From positions 17,028 to 29,921 of the forward strand of contig PARM01000032.1 in the NCBI GenBank assembly GCA_002711495.1: a stretch of DNA of 12,894 nt, read 5' to 3'. The notes under the pieces were generated by a model. It was not told where the DNA came from. It did no database searches and saw only the letters and a list, made by a program, of their open reading frames with translations. This document shows positions 1 through 7,137 of the stretch, in pieces (position 1 is the stretch's first letter; every line of letters starts with the position of its first letter). This DNA is from Gammaproteobacteria bacterium (GTDB lineage Bacteria; Pseudomonadota; Gammaproteobacteria; Pseudomonadales; Azotimanducaceae). Both the position numbers and the translations under genes were made by a program.

Positions 1-28
1 TAATCTCGTGAGTTAAACAACCGATTCC

Positions 29-57
29 TTGACTAGATCTAACGGTTCCGCTTTAAT
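29..57 (+). promoter_or_regulatory. Sigma70-type promoter of tRNA-Phe
   Basis: A -35 box TTGACT (29-34) and a -10 box TTTAAT (52-57) are separated by exactly 17 bases. Transcription would begin near 64, giving a precursor leader of about 30 bases before the tRNA. The stretch just after the -10 box is GC-rich, as in many stringently controlled stable-RNA promoters; that regulatory reading is inference. Confidence 0.65.
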
Positions 58-65
58 CACGAGCT

Positions 66-88
66 CCCGCGCACTCTTAAGAGGCGGG
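66..88 (+). other. Bulged hairpin in the pre-tRNA leader
   Basis: CCCGC (66-70) pairs with GCGGG (84-88), and the interior holds the perfect palindrome CTCTTAAGAG (74-83), so the RNA can form a stem with a three-base bulge (GCA) and a TTAA loop. It sits between the predicted transcription start and the tRNA 5' end, with no T-run after it. It may be a processing or folding element of the precursor; function is not shown. Confidence 0.4.
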
Positions 89-93
89 TGAAA

Positions 94-169
94 GGCCAGA
101 TAGCTCAGTTGGTAGAGCAGGGGACTGAAAATCCCCGTGTCGGTGGTTCGATTCCACCTCTGGCCACCA
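94..169 (+). tRNA. tRNA-Phe (anticodon GAA)
   Basis: The 76-base gene folds as a complete cloverleaf. The acceptor stem is GGCCAGA with TCTGGCC, the D arm is GCTC...GAGC, and the anticodon stem GGGGA/TCCCC encloses the loop CTGAAAA with anticodon GAA at 127-129. The T arm is GGTGG/CCACC with TTCGATT, and ACCA is encoded at the 3' end (166-169). The tRNA delivers phenylalanine to UUC and UUU codons. The body is very similar to gammaproteobacterial tRNA-Phe. It stands alone behind its own promoter and is convergent with the following minus-strand gene. Confidence 0.98.
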
Positions 170-232
170 CCTTTGAGCAAATTAGATTTTGTCTTTTAGG
201 TTTTATTGGTTCTCAGTACAAAAGCTTATCCT

Positions 233-290
233 CCAACAAAAGAAGGCTCCGCAAGAAATTAGGATAAAGTAAATACCTTGCGCCCTCTTC
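233..290 (-). terminator. Possible terminator of the sulfatase-like gene
   Basis: Read on the minus strand, 290-277 and 255-242 form an interrupted stem: CGCAAG pairs with CTTGCG, then comes a 4x4 internal loop and GAAG with CTTC. TTTT (241-238), a G and TT follow. The loop is about 21 bases long, so this is a weak candidate. It lies just beyond the stop codon at 317 and would also separate that gene from the convergent tRNA. Confidence 0.3.
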
Positions 291-316
291 GACTGTAACG
301 CTCAACTCGAGAAAGA

Positions 317-1672
317 CTAAAACCAGGCATCGTTCAATTGCCCCAGTTCAAGTTCATTCGCATAGGAGAGGTAATAGTTACGATTCGGTGCATTGTATTC
401 TTGCGCTGCAAGGGCGCGAAGAGCAGCTATCTTGATCTCCCGAGCTAGTTGACGTTCTGCCTCGCCCAACCACTTAAGATAATCCGCAAGTTCGAGAGCC
501 CACTGGAACTCACCCGCTTTCATTGCAGCTCTTGTTTTTCGTTCTAATTTTTTAACTCCTCCCGCCAATTCGGCTACTTTTTCAGCTTCGTCCCTTGGAT
601 GGAGTCGATTAAGCTTTGCAGGATTGCCATCAAACCACCCAAGCAACCCTGTGTAAATTGCGCGAACGGCATGAGACACAGAACCATAAAATTCAATTAA
701 ATAAGGTTTATCAACGATATCAGCAGGCAATTTCACCTCATGGGCGATCAGATCAGGTCCTTTCCCCGCGTTGATGGCACGAACAGTCTGATCATAAACT
801 GAGCCGATCGCCTGACTATATTCAAGAAGCGCTTTGGTAGCGAAGTCTTTCCCTGATAGGGGTAATGTATGCCCTCCAACCAGATGATCAGGCTCGAATG
901 TTGCCATCCTAGCAACGCTCGTCGACCAATTAAGTACGTTTCGGTACCTAGTCCCTCGAATTGCATATAAATTAGGAAATGCATGGTAGAAATTATCTCC
1001 AGCAAACAAGACTCGCTCCTCAGGCAACCAAATAAATAGTGCATCATCAGTTTCTCCAGGCGCGGGGTAAATCTCGAGGTCAACCCCAGCCACGCTGAGG
1101 GCTGTGTCTCCGTTAATGAAAACCGTTGGAGGAAGATGTCCTTTCCCGCGATCCTTGTCGATAGTTCGTGCTGGCGCTATACCTCGGTTGGTGGTTTGTT
1201 CGGGTGGCAACACGCGACCGAATTGCCGGGCACCGCGCCTCTTAATAACCGGAGCAAGGTCTCCTCTGATACCTGTGGAGTTTATAAAGCCTTTCTCAGC
1301 GTAGACTGGCGGTCTTTCAGCCCCGACAAATGCACTCGCACCACCTATGTGATCAGGGTGGCTGTGAGTATAAATTATTGCTTTTACCGGTTTGTCACTG
1401 TATTCGCGAAAGGCTTTTAATGCATTTGTCGCAGCGGCTGGGCCCATTAGCGTATCAACAATAATGACGCCATCAGTGCCAACTATCATTGATGTATTAG
1501 CCCCATGAAATCCAACTGCTACATACACATTCTCTGTCAATTGGACCACACGTTGCTCAAAATGCTTTGCCTGCTTTTGCAGCATTTTCAGAGCCGCATC
1601 TGAATTAACCTGCGTTGCAGCGCTTAATATTGAAGGTAGAACGAGGAACGCAGTTAGCGCTTTTTTAATCAT
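317..1672 (-). CDS. Exported MBL-fold alkyl-sulfatase-like hydrolase, short form
   Basis: A 451-residue zinc hydrolase related to alkyl/aryl sulfatases (SdsA1/BDS1 type), which cleave sulfate esters. Residues 1-19 are a Sec-type signal peptide, so it probably acts in the periplasm. The metallo-beta-lactamase domain (about 45-270) carries THSHPDHIGG with ligands H103, H105, D107 and H108, then E207 in APGETDD, D226 in FAGDN and H268 in GGHT. The signature FPNLYAIRGT (232-241) and the helical region 285-440 (FYGSVSHAVRAIYTGLLGWF and after) match the alkyl-sulfatase dimerisation domain. The chain stops where family members of about 650 residues continue into an SCP2-like C-terminal domain, so it is a short form. 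The start follows a weak AGAGAAA site. The propeller hydrolase gene upstream on the same strand is 137 bp away. The substrate could also be another ester. Confidence 0.85.
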   Translation of the reverse strand: MIKKALTAFLVLPSILSAATQVNSDAALKMLQKQAKHFEQRVVQLTENVYVAVGFHGANTSMIVGTDGVIIVDTLMGPAAATNALKAFREYSDKPVKAIIYTHSHPDHIGGASAFVGAERPPVYAEKGFINSTGIRGDLAPVIKRRGARQFGRVLPPEQTTNRGIAPARTIDKDRGKGHLPPTVFINGDTALSVAGVDLEIYPAPGETDDALFIWLPEERVLFAGDNFYHAFPNLYAIRGTRYRNVLNWSTSVARMATFEPDHLVGGHTLPLSGKDFATKALLEYSQAIGSVYDQTVRAINAGKGPDLIAHEVKLPADIVDKPYLIEFYGSVSHAVRAIYTGLLGWFDGNPAKLNRLHPRDEAEKVAELAGGVKKLERKTRAAMKAGEFQWALELADYLKWLGEAERQLAREIKIAALRALAAQEYNAPNRNYYLSYANELELGQLNDAWF

Positions 1673-1700
1673 ATGGTTTCTCTGACATTAAAGTTCGATT

Positions 1701-1719
1701 CCTAAAGGCACACCTTAGG
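1701..1719. repeat. Inverted repeat before the sulfatase-like gene
   Basis: CCTAAAGG and CCTTAGG face each other across CACA (CCTAAAGGCACACCTTAGG) and match except for one extra A. The repeat lies 28-46 bases upstream of the start codon at 1672, between two same-strand genes, and has no T-run. It could be an operator or an mRNA leader hairpin; neither is proven. Confidence 0.4.
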
Positions 1720-1809
1720 CAGGTATTTAACCATTGGTCAATTAGGACAGAGAGCGAAAGAAATTCATAGTCCGCAACCATAATCTTTTATTTGCAGACA
1801 CTATAAACG

Positions 1810-2892
1810 CTATTCACCTAGAGACAGACGGGCTTCTGCTATCCTGTTTGAGTGATATGATCCAATCCATATCGATCCATTATGAGGCAAACCTACTGTC
1901 CCAACCCCCATATTCTTGCTCTTGAACTTATAGGATAAAACCAGCGAGAGATCCTTAAGAGATAATTGATTAACTGAAAAAGGAAGGGGACAGTTGACGT
2001 TTGTCCTGCACTTCAAGGGCTCGCTAATAGAGTGATCATGGTTAGTTACCCAAGCAAACCCATCTTTTATAATTACATTATCAGGGGAGTTATGCTGGTA
2101 TACTCCCAGAGCTTTTTCAGACCCTAGGTCGAATAAAACGGTCTGGTCACCCAAGTTATAATTCACGATCAAATATCCATTTTCTTGATCAAGTGCAATG
2201 CCATTAGGAAATGATCCAGCGGTGTATTCGAGCTCCTCAAAGTTATCGCCGTGGTTCCATTTGACAACCATACCCGTCTTTGACTTGGCGAAAACATTCC
2301 ATATCAATCTCCTAAAAGAAAACTCGGTATCAAACATATGAGTCGCATAAAAATTTCCGCTCTTATCCAATGAAACATCATTAAAATAATATTGGCCCTC
2401 AACATCCACACATCCTTTCCACTCTAGTATCCAGCCATCATTTTCCTTTAACTCAAACATCTCTATGGTCTCTGTCGGATAGTGGCTTACAACCGCAAGT
2501 TGGAACCTGCCATCTTGTCTTTGAACCAAGTCAAGGCCGTGGGGACCCAACGGAGTGTTTATATTTCTGGAACAATCAGGGGACCCCCACTCTCTGGTCC
2601 CAACAAAAATATTCGCTCGATCTTTAGTTTTTTCTTTGGTGTTAAAAAAGCTTAACTTACCTGGTCTCATCTCAGTTAGCGGAGCCATTCCACCAAACTC
2701 GGCAACAATTAAGAAAGTGTTGTCTGGGGTAAGAGCTAAATCCTCTGGGTTCGTAAAATCGCAATAAACGTTAAGCTCCTCGTTATTTTCGCATCCGGCT
2801 AGAGGCTCAAAAAACTCAGGCGTTAAAATCCAGGCCGCTGAGAGCGTCAAAGCTGAAAGTATCCCGATGATAATCACAAAAATTCTCGTCAT
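1810..2892 (-). CDS. Paraoxonase-like six-bladed propeller lactonase/arylesterase
   Basis: A 360-residue protein, close to the length of paraoxonases (PON), which are calcium-dependent lactonases and arylesterases. A hydrophobic N-terminus (residues 4-23) serves as signal peptide or membrane anchor, so it acts outside the cytoplasm. By motif alignment the expected PON1 calcium ligands are all present: E50-D51 in NPEDLAL (PON1 E53/D54), N171-D172 in FNDVSL (N168/D169), N230 in FPNGIAL (N224) and D271-N272 in SPDNVII (D269/N270). H118 in GPHGL matches the catalytic-site H115. The end (GSIWIGSYHSN) resembles the last PON blade. PON1's C-terminal cysteine is absent, so its ring-closing disulfide cannot form in the same way. 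GGAG (2902-2905) precedes the ATG by 9 bases. An SMP-30-like esterase is the alternative. Confidence 0.8.
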   Translation of the reverse strand: MTRIFVIIIGILSALTLSAAWILTPEFFEPLAGCENNEELNVYCDFTNPEDLALTPDNTFLIVAEFGGMAPLTEMRPGKLSFFNTKEKTKDRANIFVGTREWGSPDCSRNINTPLGPHGLDLVQRQDGRFQLAVVSHYPTETIEMFELKENDGWILEWKGCVDVEGQYYFNDVSLDKSGNFYATHMFDTEFSFRRLIWNVFAKSKTGMVVKWNHGDNFEELEYTAGSFPNGIALDQENGYLIVNYNLGDQTVLFDLGSEKALGVYQHNSPDNVIIKDGFAWVTNHDHSISEPLKCRTNVNCPLPFSVNQLSLKDLSLVLSYKFKSKNMGVGTVGLPHNGSIWIGSYHSNRIAEARLSLGE

Positions 2893-2971
2893 CTGTTTGA
2901 TCTCCGAGGTTCAATTTTCTAGTTAATAGTAGAAATACTTTTGAAGTGAATGATCTTATATTTTCGATATT

Positions 2972-2995
2972 AACAGTAGGTCTTGTCTACCTGTT
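2972..2995. repeat. Inverted repeat in the divergent intergenic region
   Basis: AACAGTAG and CTAC-C-TGTT pair across GTCTTGT, giving a near-palindrome with one bulged base. It sits about 80 bases upstream of the propeller gene and about 110 bases upstream of the nitroreductase start. It could be an operator shared by the two divergent genes. I see no convincing -35/-10 pair in the 215-bp region. Confidence 0.35.
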
Positions 2996-3107
2996 TTCTA
3001 GGTCCTCAGTTCTGGTCGAATTCACGCTAGATTCTTGTACTTAAATTCTTTTACTTATCCTTAGTTAACATTCAGTTAAGGAGATTAAACACAAAATAGC
3101 GTAAGAT

Positions 3108-3815
3108 TTGGATTCGTTGTGTTTATGGGATTCCAAAGTGCAGTTCGATGATGTTGTTCTCGGTCGCCGAAGTATAAGAGGATATAAAAGTGACCCAGTG
3201 CCAAAAGAACTTATAAAAGAAGTGCTAAAACTTGCGATGCGTTCGCCCTCGTCAATGAATACTCAGCCATGGAATTTTATCGTCGTCACCGGCAAAACCC
3301 TGGATCTCATTCGAGCAGGCAACACAGAGCGTAATCTTGCCGGTGTCCCGCATTCTCGTGAATTTCGGATTGGCGAACCCTTCGCTGGCGAGCATCGCGA
3401 TCGTCAAGTCGGTGTCGCAAAGCAGCTATTCAGTGCTATGGGTATAGCACGTGAGGACAAAGAGGGACGTCAAGACTGGGTCCTAAGAGGATTCAGACAA
3501 TTTGACGCTCCCGTGTGTGTCATTATCACCTATGATCGAGTTCTAGCGGACAGCGATGACACAGCATTTGACTGCGGCGCGGTTACTACAGCTCTTGTGA
3601 ACGCTGCTTGGTCGCGTGGCTTAGGCGCAGTTATAAATAGCCAAGGCATCATGCAATCCCCAGTAGTCAGAGAGCACGCCAAGGTTGCAGAAGACCAGGT
3701 AATCATGAAGGCGGTAGCATTGGGCTGGCCCGACCACAGTTTCCCTGCAAACTCTGTTGTGTCCGAACGTAAAAGTGTTGAAGACGCCGCTACTTTTATA
3801 GGTTTTCAGGATTAG
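3108..3815 (+). CDS. FMN-dependent nitroreductase family protein
   Basis: A 235-residue cytoplasmic oxidoreductase of the nitroreductase superfamily, which uses FMN and NAD(P)H to reduce nitro groups, quinones or enones. Recognisable parts are the FMN-phosphate site RRSIRGY (20-26), SPSSMNTQPWNF (46-57), GFRQFDAPVCVIITYDR (128-144), DCGAVTTALVNAAWSRGLGA (155-174) and the C-terminal KAVALGWPD with SERKSVED (219-226). The start is uncertain. An in-frame TAA at 3102-3104 excludes anything further upstream. The first usable codon is TTG at 3108 with no close ribosome site; TTG 3117 and GTG 3138 are alternatives. A good AAGGAGA lies at 3079-3085, too far upstream. The substrate cannot be deduced. 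It stands alone, with a hairpin between it and the next gene. Confidence 0.88.
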   Translation: MDSLCLWDSKVQFDDVVLGRRSIRGYKSDPVPKELIKEVLKLAMRSPSSMNTQPWNFIVVTGKTLDLIRAGNTERNLAGVPHSREFRIGEPFAGEHRDRQVGVAKQLFSAMGIAREDKEGRQDWVLRGFRQFDAPVCVIITYDRVLADSDDTAFDCGAVTTALVNAAWSRGLGAVINSQGIMQSPVVREHAKVAEDQVIMKAVALGWPDHSFPANSVVSERKSVEDAATFIGFQD

Positions 3816-3896
3816 GATCCCTTAAGCGTATGTTAATATTACAGCCCAAGAAGCATAACGTCCTGAGCTACAGCATTGTTTTTGAAAGATAATCAG

Positions 3897-3930
3897 TTGG
3901 GTAAAAGCCTGATATAGCTTTTTTTACCAA
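3897..3930 (+). terminator. Imperfect hairpin with T-run after the nitroreductase
   Basis: TTGGGTAAAAGC (3897-3908) pairs imperfectly with GCTTTTTTTACCAA (3917-3930) around an eight-base loop, with seven Ts inside the 3' arm. This is an AT-rich terminator-like structure between the nitroreductase and the GMC oxidoreductase, suggesting they are separate transcription units. The long A- and T-rich arms could work in either direction. Confidence 0.4.
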
Positions 3931-3983
3931 TTCGACTTTTACTTTTTGTGGTAATTGAGGCCTAAATTGAGCTAAATAGACCC

Positions 3984-5612
3984 ATGAAAAAATCATACGA
4001 TTATATTATCGTGGGGGCGGGTTCGTCAGGATCAGTTATTGCCAATCGGATTTCGGCTGATCCAAAAAATGAAGTACTACTGCTTGAGGCAGGGCGGGTT
4101 GACAACCACCCCTACATAACAATTCCAAAAGGCATCTCCAAGCTTGTTAAGCATCCGACTTATACCTGGGCCTTCCCTATTAATCAAAAACGACTTCCCG
4201 ACCTTCCGTCCAAAGAGATCTGGATCCGAGGCAAAGGGCTTGGTGGGTCGAGTTCAATAAACGGCATGATTTATTCGCGCGGTCATGCGCAGGACTATGA
4301 GGAGTGGAATACTCTCGGAGGTCCAGGTTGGGGCTGGAAAGAGATGAAAAGAGTATATTGCGAAATGGAGCGGCATGAGCTGGGATCAAATGAACACAGG
4401 GGAGGGAATGGCCCTTTAACGATCTCCTCGGGTAAGTTTCGATACCCATTAGCAGAGAAGATGATTGAGGCTGGCAAAGAGTTCGGCCTAGAAGCAAAAG
4501 AGGATCTAAATCATCCCAACCTTGAGGGAATTGGTTACTACAACCACACAATAAAGAACGGGCGTCGAATGAGTGCCTCAAAAGTCTTTCTGCATCCCGT
4601 TATGAAAAGATCTAACTTAACCGTAATCACCGGGATTCACGCAAACAAAGTTGTCTTTGAAGGTAAAACAGCCGCTGGAATAGAATGTTATAAAAACAAG
4701 AAACAAATCCTCTTTACGTGCAAAAAAGAGATAATCCTGAGCGCTGGTGCTCTCCTGTCACCAAAAATTCTTCAACTATCTGGTATTGGACCAAAAGAAT
4801 TACTGGATTCCCTTCAGATAGAGATCGTCCAAGAGAGTCCAGATGTAGGAAAAAGAATGCGAGAACATCTCGGTTTTTCCATGCCCCATAAGTTAAAGAA
4901 AACGCGAGGGCTCAATCATCGCTTCAGAGGTCTAGGTTTGGTGAAAAGCCTCCTGCAATACTATTTCTTTAGGAAAGGCCCCATGGCAACCGGTCCGTTC
5001 GAAATTGGAGCCTTTGTCCGATCAATGCCGGGCGCAAACAGGCCAGACACTCAGCTATACCTCGGAGCCTTCAGTTACGCGCGATCTAGATCGAGTGATA
5101 ATTTCCCAGTACAGCTAAGCCATACCGATTCGGCCCCGGGGATTACGATATACGGCCAACTGCTTAATCTTACAAGTGAAGGAGAGGTTCGCATCCAAAG
5201 TAACGATCCAAGAGAAGCTCCTGCGATTTCACCTAACTGGTTAAAAACGGCTTACGACAAAGAAGCGATGGTTGAAATGGTCAGAACAATGCGACGCTTT
5301 GTAAAGCAGGGGGCTATTTCCGAATATTTTGGAGAGGAACTTATACCGGGAGATCAATGCCAAACCGATTCTGAAATATTAGACGCAGTTTCTCGCCTTT
5401 CAACCAGTGGCTTGCATGCAACGGGCACATGCCGAATGGGTAGAGATGCTAAAAGTGTTGTTGACAATCAACTTCAAGTCCGGGGAGTCAGAGGGCTGCG
5501 GGTCGCAGATTGTTCGATAATGCCTGCTTTGATTTCGGGAAACACGAATGGTCCCGCAATGGCAGTTGGCTGGCGAGCAAGCGATCTCATTCTGAAAACA
5601 GCTGAGGAATAA
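3984..5612 (+). CDS. GMC-family FAD-dependent alcohol dehydrogenase
   Basis: A 542-residue flavoprotein of the glucose-methanol-choline family, closest in pattern to bacterial choline-dehydrogenase-like alcohol dehydrogenases that oxidise primary alcohols to aldehydes. The FAD ADP-binding motif YDYIIVGAGSSGS starts at residue 5 and ends with LLLEAG (about 32-37). The first GMC signature GKGLGGSSSINGMIYSRG lies near 84-101 and the second, GALLSPKILQLSGIGP, near 254-270. The C-terminal active site has H478 in LHATGTCRMG and N520 in SGNTNGP, the usual His/Asn pair. Length is normal and there is no signal peptide. The ribosome site before ATG 3984 is weak. A SDR gene follows on the same strand after 159 bp and may act on the product. 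The exact alcohol is unknown. Confidence 0.92.
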   Translation: MKKSYDYIIVGAGSSGSVIANRISADPKNEVLLLEAGRVDNHPYITIPKGISKLVKHPTYTWAFPINQKRLPDLPSKEIWIRGKGLGGSSSINGMIYSRGHAQDYEEWNTLGGPGWGWKEMKRVYCEMERHELGSNEHRGGNGPLTISSGKFRYPLAEKMIEAGKEFGLEAKEDLNHPNLEGIGYYNHTIKNGRRMSASKVFLHPVMKRSNLTVITGIHANKVVFEGKTAAGIECYKNKKQILFTCKKEIILSAGALLSPKILQLSGIGPKELLDSLQIEIVQESPDVGKRMREHLGFSMPHKLKKTRGLNHRFRGLGLVKSLLQYYFFRKGPMATGPFEIGAFVRSMPGANRPDTQLYLGAFSYARSRSSDNFPVQLSHTDSAPGITIYGQLLNLTSEGEVRIQSNDPREAPAISPNWLKTAYDKEAMVEMVRTMRRFVKQGAISEYFGEELIPGDQCQTDSEILDAVSRLSTSGLHATGTCRMGRDAKSVVDNQLQVRGVRGLRVADCSIMPALISGNTNGPAMAVGWRASDLILKTAEE

Positions 5613-5760
5613 CATTTGTAAAGCATTAGCTACTAACTCTGGATGCTCTGGTGGTTGAAATAGACTTCGAAATCGGAGACGCAGCAGTTTAAAAACAACC
5701 AAACGGGGATGAATTTTTTATATTTGAGGCACTTAAACCCGGCATTTAAACTAAAAGCGC

Positions 5761-5765
5761 GGAGG
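5761..5765 (+). promoter_or_regulatory. Ribosome binding site fixing the SDR start
   Basis: GGAGG lies six bases before ATG 5772. The longer in-frame reading from ATG 5709 has no properly spaced site and would add 21 residues ahead of the nucleotide-binding strand, so 5772 is chosen. Confidence 0.8.
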
Positions 5766-5771
5766 GCAATT

Positions 5772-6500
5772 ATGAAAAAGAAAATCGCATTGATTACAGG
5801 GGGATCGACAGGCATCGGAGCCAGTGTCGCCGAGGAGCTCTCTGAGGCAGGCATTCGCGTCGCCATTTGCGATGTAAACGAAAAAGCAGGAACAGAGCTT
5901 TCCAAGAAATTGTCCGGGGAATTTATTTTTTGCGATGTAGCCGATCTCTGTAGTGTCGAAAAAGCCGCCCAAATATGCACTCAAAATCTGGGACCACCCA
6001 GTTTTGTTCATCTTAATGCAGGAATCATGAGCGTGCCGACTGGTTCCCCTTTTCTGCCCATCGAGGATCTTTCTTTAGAACAGTATAGACGTATAGTGGG
6101 AGTGAATTTGGACGGAATCTTTCACGGGCTAAAAACTTTTTTACCAAAAATGGAAAAGCAAGGTGGAGCCATTACCATAACAGCTTCGACGGCTGGCCTC
6201 GGCGTCGTTCCTGTCGATCCAATGTATACAGCTACAAAATATGCGGTCATTGGTATGGCGAGAGCTGTTGCCGCAGCTAACGAAATGTCAAACATTCGTG
6301 TAAACGTGATCTGTCCCGGCGTAACGGACACACAAATAGTGCCAGAAAAATATAAGGCCCCCGAATTCAAAATGATGCCGACTCATGTCATGGCGAAAGA
6401 AATTGTAGATCTACTTATGCACGGCTCTAACGGTGAAGTCAGGGTAAAAGTCGCTGCTGATAAGCCCGCTTTCGAAGCAGAGATGATTCCCCTTAGTTAA
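5772..6500 (+). CDS. Short-chain dehydrogenase/reductase (classical SDR)
   Basis: A 242-residue cytoplasmic oxidoreductase acting on alcohols or ketones. The Rossmann motif TGGSTGIG (9-16) binds the dinucleotide, and D34 at the end of the second strand (AICDVNE) favours NAD over NADP. The catalytic set is S139 (ITAST), Y152 and K156 (YTATK), with N112 in GVNLDG. The usual NNAG motif reads LNAG (81-84), a tolerated but less common form. CPGVTDT (181-187) is the standard post-catalytic loop. The C-terminus is short, ending soon after MHGSNGEVRVKV without the classical VDGG strand. GGAGGG precedes the ATG. It follows the GMC dehydrogenase, so oxidation of an alcohol-derived intermediate is plausible but inferred. 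Confidence 0.9.
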   Translation: MKKKIALITGGSTGIGASVAEELSEAGIRVAICDVNEKAGTELSKKLSGEFIFCDVADLCSVEKAAQICTQNLGPPSFVHLNAGIMSVPTGSPFLPIEDLSLEQYRRIVGVNLDGIFHGLKTFLPKMEKQGGAITITASTAGLGVVPVDPMYTATKYAVIGMARAVAAANEMSNIRVNVICPGVTDTQIVPEKYKAPEFKMMPTHVMAKEIVDLLMHGSNGEVRVKVAADKPAFEAEMIPLS

Positions 6501-6622
6501 TGTTCCAGTTCTAGCCGCCAACACCAGTCGATTCCTCGGATTGCGTTAAGTGCGTTGTCTCGAAAAACACCATGATGCCAGACTAGGCCTAAAATATTGA
6601 GTTCACTCTAAATTTTGCAACC

Positions 6623-6634
6623 TGAGTAAACGGC
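6623..6634. repeat. Direct repeat copy 1 flanking the SnoaL-like gene
   Basis: TGAGTAAACGGC ends two bases before the stop codon of the SnoaL-like gene (minus-strand stop at 6637-6639). The same twelve bases recur at 7138-7149, and similarity continues as (GT)TTAAT..ATT in both copies. Confidence 0.6.
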
Positions 6635-6636
6635 GT

Positions 6637-7107
6637 TTAATGCATTTGAACAATTCCACTCGTATCTCTTCTTAAGACCATCTGATAAATTTTCCATCCC
6701 TCTTCACAGCGTCTCACTTTAGAGAGATAAGTACCAAGGAAATAATAAACGCTCTCATCTGGATTTTTATGCCAAGCATTCAAATAACTTTCCATGCTCC
6801 CTTCATCGCCATTCACTTCGGTAAGTTGGGTTCCGATTAAGTGCTGTGTTCCTGTGTAATCTTTTAGCGCTCCGTAGACGACATCAACCCACGCATCTGG
6901 TCCTACAGCTTTGAGTTCCACTTCTGCTCCAGTATTCGCAGTACTTATATCAACGTCCTCTGTATATATACGGTGGTAGATTGCTCTCCCTTCCTCAATT
7001 TTTTCAGGTGAGGCAAGTCCTATGATATCTGTCGCTTTAGCGTAAAGTCGCTGCAATGTTTCTATCTCGTGCTTGTCTGCTACGAGCGAAGATCGATCGA
7101 TTGACAT
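6637..7107 (-). CDS. SnoaL-like (NTF2-fold) polyketide-cyclase-type protein
   Basis: A 156-residue protein matching the SnoaL-like/NTF2 cone fold, which includes small isomerases, cyclases, dehydratases and the small subunits of ring-hydroxylating dioxygenases. Visible parts are the first helix with HEIETLQRLYAKATD (13-27), the segment RIYTEDVDISTA (46-57), the core GTQHLIGTQLTEVNGDEG (86-103) with H89 in the pocket, YYFLGTYLSKVRRCEEGWKI (121-140) and the ending MVLRRD. There is no signal peptide. A strong AAGGAGG (7116-7122) stands 8 bases before the ATG, so translation should be high. It lies 60 bp after the end of a Rieske oxygenase remnant on the same strand, and twelve-base direct repeats bracket it. 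Its reaction cannot be named. Confidence 0.8.
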   Translation of the reverse strand: MSIDRSSLVADKHEIETLQRLYAKATDIIGLASPEKIEEGRAIYHRIYTEDVDISTANTGAEVELKAVGPDAWVDVVYGALKDYTGTQHLIGTQLTEVNGDEGSMESYLNAWHKNPDESVYYFLGTYLSKVRRCEEGWKIYQMVLRRDTSGIVQMH

Positions 7108-7137
7108 TCTAAATTCCTCCTTGCAATAAGGTTTAAT

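Noticed and set aside
94..169. tRNA-Phe as the attachment site of an integrated island.
   Set aside because: I found no repeat of the tRNA 3' end elsewhere in the window and no integrase gene nearby.
1104..1420. Two plus-strand open frames of 66 and 94 codons.
   Set aside because: They lie fully antisense to the well-supported sulfatase-like gene and show no family features.
4180..4581. Minus-strand open frames inside the GMC gene.
   Set aside because: They are shadows of the GMC coding sequence, which has complete family signatures.
5709..5771. The upstream ATG 5709 for the first SDR.
   Set aside because: It lacks a properly spaced ribosome site and adds a segment not expected in the fold.
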